Positions 17,082 through 20,918 of a DNA stretch of 20,918 nucleotides are shown piece after piece (the stretch's first letter is position 1; each line of letters begins with the position of its first letter). The stretch comes from UBA4655 sp964585575 (lineage in GTDB: Bacteria > Planctomycetota > Planctomycetia > Pirellulales > UBA1268), in the NCBI GenBank assembly GCA_964585575.1, contig CAZPEM010000045.1, positions 1 to 20,918 on the forward strand. The letters are read 5' to 3'. The position numbers were made by a program, and so were the translations under genes. The notes under the pieces are model-generated. The model was not told the DNA's origin. It was given only the letters and a program-made list of their open reading frames with translations, and did not search any database.

Positions 17082-17275
17082 CGAAGCCCGGTGAGTTGAT
17101 GCTCGGTTCCGAAGGCCTCTGAACGACGCCGGATTGCCGCCGGGGGAGCAGACGCTCCGTCGCTTCGGCGGGGAGACGCCTGAGGCTCCTCAACGTTCCC
17201 CACCCCCCCGACCACGCCCCCCCGGGGCGTTCAGCATCGAAGTGCCTGTGTGACTCATCCAACGCTAGGTTTGAC
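17082..17275. other. Non-coding region after the peptidase gene
   Basis: No convincing gene is seen. The stretch has a hairpin GGAGC (17145-17149), loop AGAC, GCTCC (17154-17158), and C/G-homopolymer-rich sequence near 17200-17226. It lies between two convergent genes and adjoins repeat copy C. It may hold a termination signal for the peptidase gene, but no U-tract is present. Confidence 0.5.
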
Positions 17276-17417
17276 GGTTCGGGGCTGCCCGTGCGCCCGA
17301 GACGGCGTAGCTGACCAGCGCAGCCATGGATGGCGGAGCGCCAGTCAGCTCCGAGTGAGCGAAGGTCCGGAGGACCGCAGTGAACGTCCGGCGAGGGCAT
17401 GCGGGCAGCCCCGAACC
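17276..17417 (+). repeat. Dispersed structured repeat, copy C (complete, 142 bp)
   Basis: Perfect 16-bp terminal inverted repeats: GGTTCGGGGCTGCCCG at 17276-17291 and its complement at 17402-17417. Internal parts in order: GTAG followed by stem AGCTGAC (17309-17315) / GTCAGCT (17344-17350) enclosing a small GCCAT-GG-ATGGC hairpin (17323-17334); linker CCGAGTGAGC; hairpin GGTCC-GGA-GGACC; GTGAACGTCCGGC; right terminus. It has no coding capacity. The 3' end of cdsA is 17 nt from the right terminus. It may be a MITE- or REP-like mobile element or a structured RNA/DNA signal. Confidence 0.9.
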
Positions 17418-17434
17418 CGGCGGCCACTCGGCGT

Positions 17435-18397
17435 TCAGAGCGGCTTGACGCCCGCGAACAGGAGCGTGAGGTGGTAGAAGACCGGCGCGGCGAAGCAGAT
17501 CGAATCGATCCGGTCGAGCACGCCGCCGTGGCCGGCGACGAGCGTGCCGTAGTCCTTCACGCCGCGGTCCCGCTTGATCGCCGACATCGTCATGCCCCCC
17601 GCGAACCCCATCGTCGCGACGATGAAACCGGCGAGTGCCGCCTGCCACGGCTGGAAGGGCGGTGCGGCCCACCAGAGCACTGCGGCGAGAAGCGACGTGC
17701 TTGCGGCGCTGCCGAGCAAACCCTCCCAGGTGCGGTTCGAACTCACCGTCGAAGCGACGAGGTGCCGGCCGAGGAGGCGGCTCCAGACATACTGCATGCA
17801 GTCGGCGAACTGCACCAGCAGGATCAGGAAGAAGAGCAGCCTGAAGTTCGCGACGCGGCCGTCGCCACCGACATTCACCGGCACTTGCAGCAGCGCCGGC
17901 GCGAATGACAGGCAGTAGACGCAGACCACGAGCCCCGCCTGGATTTTGGCGGTTCGCTCGAGAAACCGCTTGAAGTCGCCGGCGAAGGCGACTCGGGCGA
18001 GCACGAAGAGCGTCGCGTAGACGGGCAGGAAGACGCTGAAGATGTCGTAACGGTTCCAGGCGATGAGCGCGTAGTGGGCGGGTGTGAAAGCGAAGAAGAC
18101 CCAGAAGAGCGCCCGGTGGTCGCCGAGCCTCGTCGGTGTCAGCGTGATGAACTCGCGGAGGGCCCAGAAGGAAACGAGGCCGAAGAGCACGACCGTCGCG
18201 TTCGTGCCGAGCCAGAAAGCGGCCGCCAGCACCGTGCACATGATCCACCAGCTGCGGAGCCTGGCGTTGAACGTCCGGATCGCCGCAGGGTCGAGGCCCC
18301 GGTCGGGATGCCGCCGAAGGAACTGCCCCACCGCGGTCGCCACCGTCAGGATGGCGAGCACGCCCGACACGAGCGCCAGCGTCCGCACGTCGTTCAT
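17435..18397 (-). CDS. cdsA: Phosphatidate cytidylyltransferase CdsA
   Basis: A 320-residue polytopic inner-membrane enzyme that makes CDP-diacylglycerol from phosphatidic acid and CTP, the branch point for phosphatidylglycerol, cardiolipin and phosphatidylethanolamine synthesis. The CDS family signature is clear near the C-terminus (residues 272-299): SAIKRDRGVKDYG followed by GHGGVLDRIDS. The upstream motif SNRTWEGLLGS and the preceding Asp-containing ADCMQYVWSRLLGR also match the family. About eight hydrophobic segments span the protein. The length is slightly above the usual 270-310. ATG is at 18395-18397, four nt after the stop of the acyltransferase gene, with AAGGA about 11 nt upstream inside that gene, so translation is probably coupled. 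Repeat copy C lies 17 nt past its stop codon. Confidence 0.95.
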   Translation of the reverse strand: MNDVRTLALVSGVLAILTVATAVGQFLRRHPDRGLDPAAIRTFNARLRSWWIMCTVLAAAFWLGTNATVVLFGLVSFWALREFITLTPTRLGDHRALFWVFFAFTPAHYALIAWNRYDIFSVFLPVYATLFVLARVAFAGDFKRFLERTAKIQAGLVVCVYCLSFAPALLQVPVNVGGDGRVANFRLLFFLILLVQFADCMQYVWSRLLGRHLVASTVSSNRTWEGLLGSAASTSLLAAVLWWAAPPFQPWQAALAGFIVATMGFAGGMTMSAIKRDRGVKDYGTLVAGHGGVLDRIDSICFAAPVFYHLTLLFAGVKPL

Positions 18398-18401
18398 GCG
18401 A

Positions 18402-19085
18402 TCACGCGTCCTTCAGGGCGAGGACGGCGCGGCGGGCACGGGCCAGAAACTCGAGCTTCGCCTCGCCCCGCTCGAGCCACATCGGAGGCCCGAAGCTGAT
18501 GCAGGAAAGCAGCGGCACGGGCAGGAACTCGCCGCGGGGAAGCACGCGATTGAGGTTGTCGATGTGCACGGGCACCAGTTCGATGTCGGGCCGCTTCTTC
18601 GCGAGGTAGTAGAGGCCGCTCTTGAACTCGCCAACCTCCCCGGTGACGCTGCGGCTGCCCTCGGGAAACACGATCAGCGACCGGATGTTGCCGATCTCTC
18701 GGAGCATCAGGTCGACCGGGCTCTGGTGGACCTTGATATCGGTGCGGTCGATGAGGAGCGCATCGAACACCTGCTGTGCGAGCCACCGTCGCACCGCGCC
18801 CCTCGACCAGTAGTCCTTCGCCGCCACGGGCCGCGTGAGTTCGCGGATCGCCTGCGGTAGGCTCGACCAGATGAGCAGGGCGTCGAGGTGGCTGGTGTGG
18901 TTCGCGAAGTAGACCCTCTGGCAGGTGTCGGGCTGGCAGGATATCCACCGAACGCTCGCACCGCTCAGGAGCCTCGCGAGGGCTGCAAGCAGGAGCCCGG
19001 CGGCGCGGCACAGCGGCGACCTCGGCCCAGACACCGGCTCGGTGGCGGGCGCGGCGTTCGTGGGGGCGTCGGCGGGGGAGAGCAT
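18402..19085 (-). CDS. PlsC-like 1-acylglycerol-3-phosphate acyltransferase
   Basis: A 227-residue acyltransferase of the PlsC/LPLAT family. NHTSHLD (62-68) gives the catalytic HX4D pair (His63, Asp68), FPEGSRS (140-146) is the phosphate-binding motif, and GEFKSGLYYLA (152-162) follows as in the family. A single hydrophobic stretch (about 28-41) could anchor it at the inner membrane. The expected reaction is transfer of a second acyl chain to lysophosphatidic acid, giving phosphatidic acid, the substrate of CdsA encoded four nt downstream; the order plsC-cdsA matches the order of the pathway. The start at ATG 19083-19085 lacks a clear Shine-Dalgarno; the N-terminal 20 Pro/Ala-rich residues may not all belong to the protein. 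It is 30 nt after the MBL hydrolase gene. It might instead be a different LPLAT, for example one acting on ornithine lipids. Confidence 0.9.
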   Translation of the reverse strand: MLSPADAPTNAAPATEPVSGPRSPLCRAAGLLLAALARLLSGASVRWISCQPDTCQRVYFANHTSHLDALLIWSSLPQAIRELTRPVAAKDYWSRGAVRRWLAQQVFDALLIDRTDIKVHQSPVDLMLREIGNIRSLIVFPEGSRSVTGEVGEFKSGLYYLAKKRPDIELVPVHIDNLNRVLPRGEFLPVPLLSCISFGPPMWLERGEAKLEFLARARRAVLALKDA

Positions 19086-19115
19086 GTCTGAAAAACGTGG
19101 CGGCTCGCGGCCGCG

Positions 19116-19781
19116 TCAGGTGAACGGGTTCGTTCGGCGTTCGTGGCCGATCGTCGTGGGATCGCCATGGCCGGGGAGCACGAGCGTGTCGTCGGGGAGA
19201 GTGTAGAGCCTTTCGCGGATGCCGCGGACGAGGGCGGCGTGGTCGCCGTCTGGAAAATCTGTGCGGCCGATCGAGCCGCGGAAAAGCACGTCGCCGCCGA
19301 TCACGATCGACGGCTGCCCGGCGAGGATGAAGACCACGTGGCCGATCGAGTGACCGGGAATCTCGGCCACCTCGAGCGTGAAGCCCGCCGCCTCGACCCG
19401 CTCGCCGTCGTCGAGGAGGCGATCGGCGGCCGGGCTTGTCAGGCCGACGCCGAATGCGGCGGACAGATTCTTCTGCGGATCGAGGAGCTTGTCGGCGTCG
19501 CGGCGGCCGATGGCGATCGGCGCTTTGGGCCAACGGTCCTTCACCGCGGCGTTGCCGGCGATGTGGTCGCTGTGGCCGTGGGTGAGCAGGATCATCTCCG
19601 GCACCAGCCCCCGGGAATCCGCGGCATCGATCACGGCCCGTGGCTCGAACCCCGGGTCGAAGAGGAGGCAACCGCCGGCGCGACCGCCGAAGAGACACCA
19701 CGTGTTCTCGGCGAACGGGGCCGACTCAATGCACAGAACCCGCGCGGCGGTGCCTGTGTCGAAACTTCGAATCTCGGCCAT
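19116..19781 (-). CDS. MBL-fold metallohydrolase, glyoxalase II / YcbL-like
   Basis: A 221-residue cytoplasmic metallo-beta-lactamase-fold hydrolase with a complete binuclear metal site: THGHSDH (67-73, giving His68, His70, Asp72, His73), PGHSIGH (142-148, His144), the bridging Asp164 in GGDVLFRGSIGRTDFP, and His205 in VLPGHGDPT. The RGSIGRTDFPDGD and the C-terminal PGHGDPTTIGHERRTNPF are typical of the short YcbL-like group, which lacks the C-terminal helical domain of classical glyoxalase II. Likely substrates are thioesters such as S-lactoylglutathione, but this is family knowledge only. The ATG at 19779-19781 has no clear Shine-Dalgarno. It is the first gene of a probable three-gene unit with plsC and cdsA (gaps of 30 and 4 nt) and diverges from the DUF1571 gene across 180 bp. 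Confidence 0.93.
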   Translation of the reverse strand: MAEIRSFDTGTAARVLCIESAPFAENTWCLFGGRAGGCLLFDPGFEPRAVIDAADSRGLVPEMILLTHGHSDHIAGNAAVKDRWPKAPIAIGRRDADKLLDPQKNLSAAFGVGLTSPAADRLLDDGERVEAAGFTLEVAEIPGHSIGHVVFILAGQPSIVIGGDVLFRGSIGRTDFPDGDHAALVRGIRERLYTLPDDTLVLPGHGDPTTIGHERRTNPFT

Positions 19782-19816
19782 GGAAGCCCAAGCGGGGCGT
19801 TGCGGGGACTACAGCG

Positions 19817-19845
19817 ATCATGTTCAGGGCTGCCGGAGAGGGCAA
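19817..19845 (-). promoter_or_regulatory. Candidate promoter for the MBL-plsC-cdsA unit
   Basis: Minus strand: TTGCCC (19845-19840), 17-nt spacer, CATGAT (19822-19817). The leader would be about 30 nt. Match by eye; weak -10. Confidence 0.28.
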
Positions 19846-19898
19846 GCATCCCGGTTTTTTTCGGAGAAAATGCGATGGTTGGGCGGCTCTCCCGTCGC

Positions 19899-19956
19899 TA
19901 CACTCCGACCCTCGCCCGGCGGCGTATCGTCGGGCCACCGATCACCAGGAAGAAGG
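19899..19956 (+). promoter_or_regulatory. Candidate -10 box and ribosome binding site of the DUF1571 gene
   Basis: TACACT at 19899-19904 (within CGCTACACT) is a plausible -10 box, though no well-spaced -35 is evident. AGGAAGAAGG at 19947-19956 lies five nt before the ATG at 19962 and supports that start over the far longer open frame upstream. Confidence 0.4.
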
Positions 19957-19961
19957 TTTTC

Positions 19962-20831
19962 ATGGCTCAATCGATCCGAAATGTGATGCTCGGCGCGGTC
20001 GCGGCCGTGCTGCCGCTCGCAATGCCCGCCGTCCTCCGCGGCCAGACCCCGGCTCCGCCGCCGGCCATCGGGCCGGCTCCCGCCGGCAACGCCGGCGCCC
20101 CCGAGGCGGTCGCCCCGGCCGCGGGTGCCCACCCGCTCGAGCCGGCGATCGACATGGCCAAGAAGGCCATCGCCAGTTTCCGCACGACGGTAGTCGACTA
20201 CTCCTGCACGATCGTCAAGCGTGAACGGATCGACGGAAAGCTCGGCGACCACGAGTACATGTTTGCGAAGATCCGCCAGCAGCCCTTCAGCGTCTACCTC
20301 TATTTCCTCGGGCCGGAGTCGGTGAAGGGGCAGGAGGTCATCTGGGTAGACGGCCGCAACGACGGCAATATGTTCGCCCACGCCGGCAGCGGCGTCCGCG
20401 CCATGGTCGGCACGGTGTCGCTCAAGCCTTCGAGCATGCTCGCCATGCAGGGACAGCGGTACCCGATCACCGAGATCGGCGTCGAGAACCTCGGCCGGCG
20501 GCTGCTCGAGGTGGCCGAGCACGACAAGCAGTTCGGCGAGTGCGACGTCAACTTCTATCCTGCCGCCAAGGTCAACGGCCGGGTCTGCACCTGCGTGCAG
20601 GTGGTGCACCCAGTCCCCCGCCGCAACTTCCGCTTCCACCTCGCCCGCGTCTTCATGGACGACGAACTGCAGATCCCGATCCGCTACGAGGCCTACGACT
20701 GGCCCCAGGAGCCGGGCGGTCAGCCGGTGCTCATGGAGGAATACACCTACATGAACGTGAAGGTGAACAACGGCTTCGCCGACGCCGACTTCGACCCGCG
20801 GAACGCCGCCTACAAGTTCGGCATGAAGTGA
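19962..20831 (+). CDS. Secreted DUF1571 domain protein
   Basis: A 289-residue exported protein. The first 28 residues form a signal peptide (one Arg, core VMLGAVAAVLPLAMPAVL, cleavage probably near RGQ), followed by a Pro/Ala/Gly-rich linker to about residue 55. The rest matches DUF1571, a family common in planctomycetes: VDYSCTIVKRERIDGKL, then PFSVYLYFLGP, KGQEVIWVDGRNDGNMFAH, and later paired Cys-containing strands ending in YEAYDWP and EEYTYMNVKVNNG. DUF1571 proteins look like LolA/RseB-type beta folds, which would suggest binding of a lipid or other hydrophobic ligand in the periplasm; that is inference. The frame is open for over 270 codons upstream, but the signal peptide and AGGAAGAAGG fix the start at 19962. 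Repeat copy D begins 17 nt after the stop. Confidence 0.92.
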   Translation: MAQSIRNVMLGAVAAVLPLAMPAVLRGQTPAPPPAIGPAPAGNAGAPEAVAPAAGAHPLEPAIDMAKKAIASFRTTVVDYSCTIVKRERIDGKLGDHEYMFAKIRQQPFSVYLYFLGPESVKGQEVIWVDGRNDGNMFAHAGSGVRAMVGTVSLKPSSMLAMQGQRYPITEIGVENLGRRLLEVAEHDKQFGECDVNFYPAAKVNGRVCTCVQVVHPVPRRNFRFHLARVFMDDELQIPIRYEAYDWPQEPGGQPVLMEEYTYMNVKVNNGFADADFDPRNAAYKFGMK

Positions 20832-20848
20832 CCGGGTCAAGCGCGCTG

Positions 20849-20918
20849 GGTTCGGGGCTGCCCGTGCCCATCGCCGGACGCTCGCTTCGCGACCAATCCG
20901 CTTCGCGGATCGGTGCCC
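20849..20918 (-). repeat. Dispersed structured repeat, copy D (clipped by window edge)
   Basis: Starts with the exact 16-bp terminus GGTTCGGGGCTGCCCG (20849-20864), followed by TGCCC and ATCGCCGGACGCTCGC, which corresponds to the reverse complement of the right end of copy C. Two small hairpins with TTC loops follow: TCGC-TTC-GCGA (20882-20892) and ATCCGC-TTC-GCGGAT (20896-20910). The far end is outside the window. The element is therefore oriented opposite to copy C on this strand. Confidence 0.82.

Noticed and set aside
17082..17275. Intrinsic terminator after the peptidase gene
   Set aside because: A GGAGC-AGAC-GCTCC hairpin is present but no U-tract follows, so it was described only as a region feature.
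19143..19961. Upstream extension of the DUF1571 frame
   Set aside because: It runs antisense through the MBL hydrolase gene; a signal peptide and good ribosome binding site mark the start at 19962.

Overview
The window is very GC-rich, densely coding bacterial DNA. A secreted DUF1571 protein, a very large secreted beta-rich membrane protein, a peptidase-MA-like secreted protease and dispersed structured intergenic repeats together suggest a planctomycete, probably of the Pirellulales type. That assignment is inference; there is no rRNA or other taxonomic marker.

Layout: (1) 1-59 is the clipped edge of a dispersed inverted-repeat element. (2) 103-4672, minus strand, is a two-gene operon: a SbcD/YhaO-like subunit translated first (GTG start), then, 13 nt later, a membrane-tethered SbcC/YhaN-like ATPase. 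The ATPase keeps its catalytic motifs; the nuclease-like subunit appears to have lost every metallophosphoesterase motif. (3) 4673-5007 holds a candidate promoter, a second, divergent copy of the structured repeat and a short intrinsic terminator. (4) 5008-5781 (minus, unknown function) and 5805-6728 (plus, inositol-monophosphatase family) diverge from a 23-bp AT-rich gap; the phosphatase carries a perfect 24-bp tandem duplication over its GEE metal-binding loop. (5) 6875-15934 encodes a 3019-residue protein built as three successive extracytoplasmic beta-rich modules separated by membrane blocks. (6) 16071-17081 is a secreted HExxH metallopeptidase. (7) 17082-17434 holds a GC-rich hairpin region and an intact 142-bp structured repeat. 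(8) 17435-19781, minus strand, is a likely operon: MBL-fold hydrolase, PlsC-like acyltransferase, CdsA. The last two catalyse consecutive steps of phospholipid synthesis. (9) 19962-20831 is a secreted DUF1571 protein, followed 17 nt later by a further repeat copy that runs off the window.

The most noteworthy items are the apparent pseudo-nuclease paired with an intact SMC-like ATPase, the three-module giant protein, the active-site-loop duplication, and the dispersed structured repeat family, whose stems differ in sequence but keep their pairing and linkers. All identifications rest on reading motifs by eye; no database search was run.
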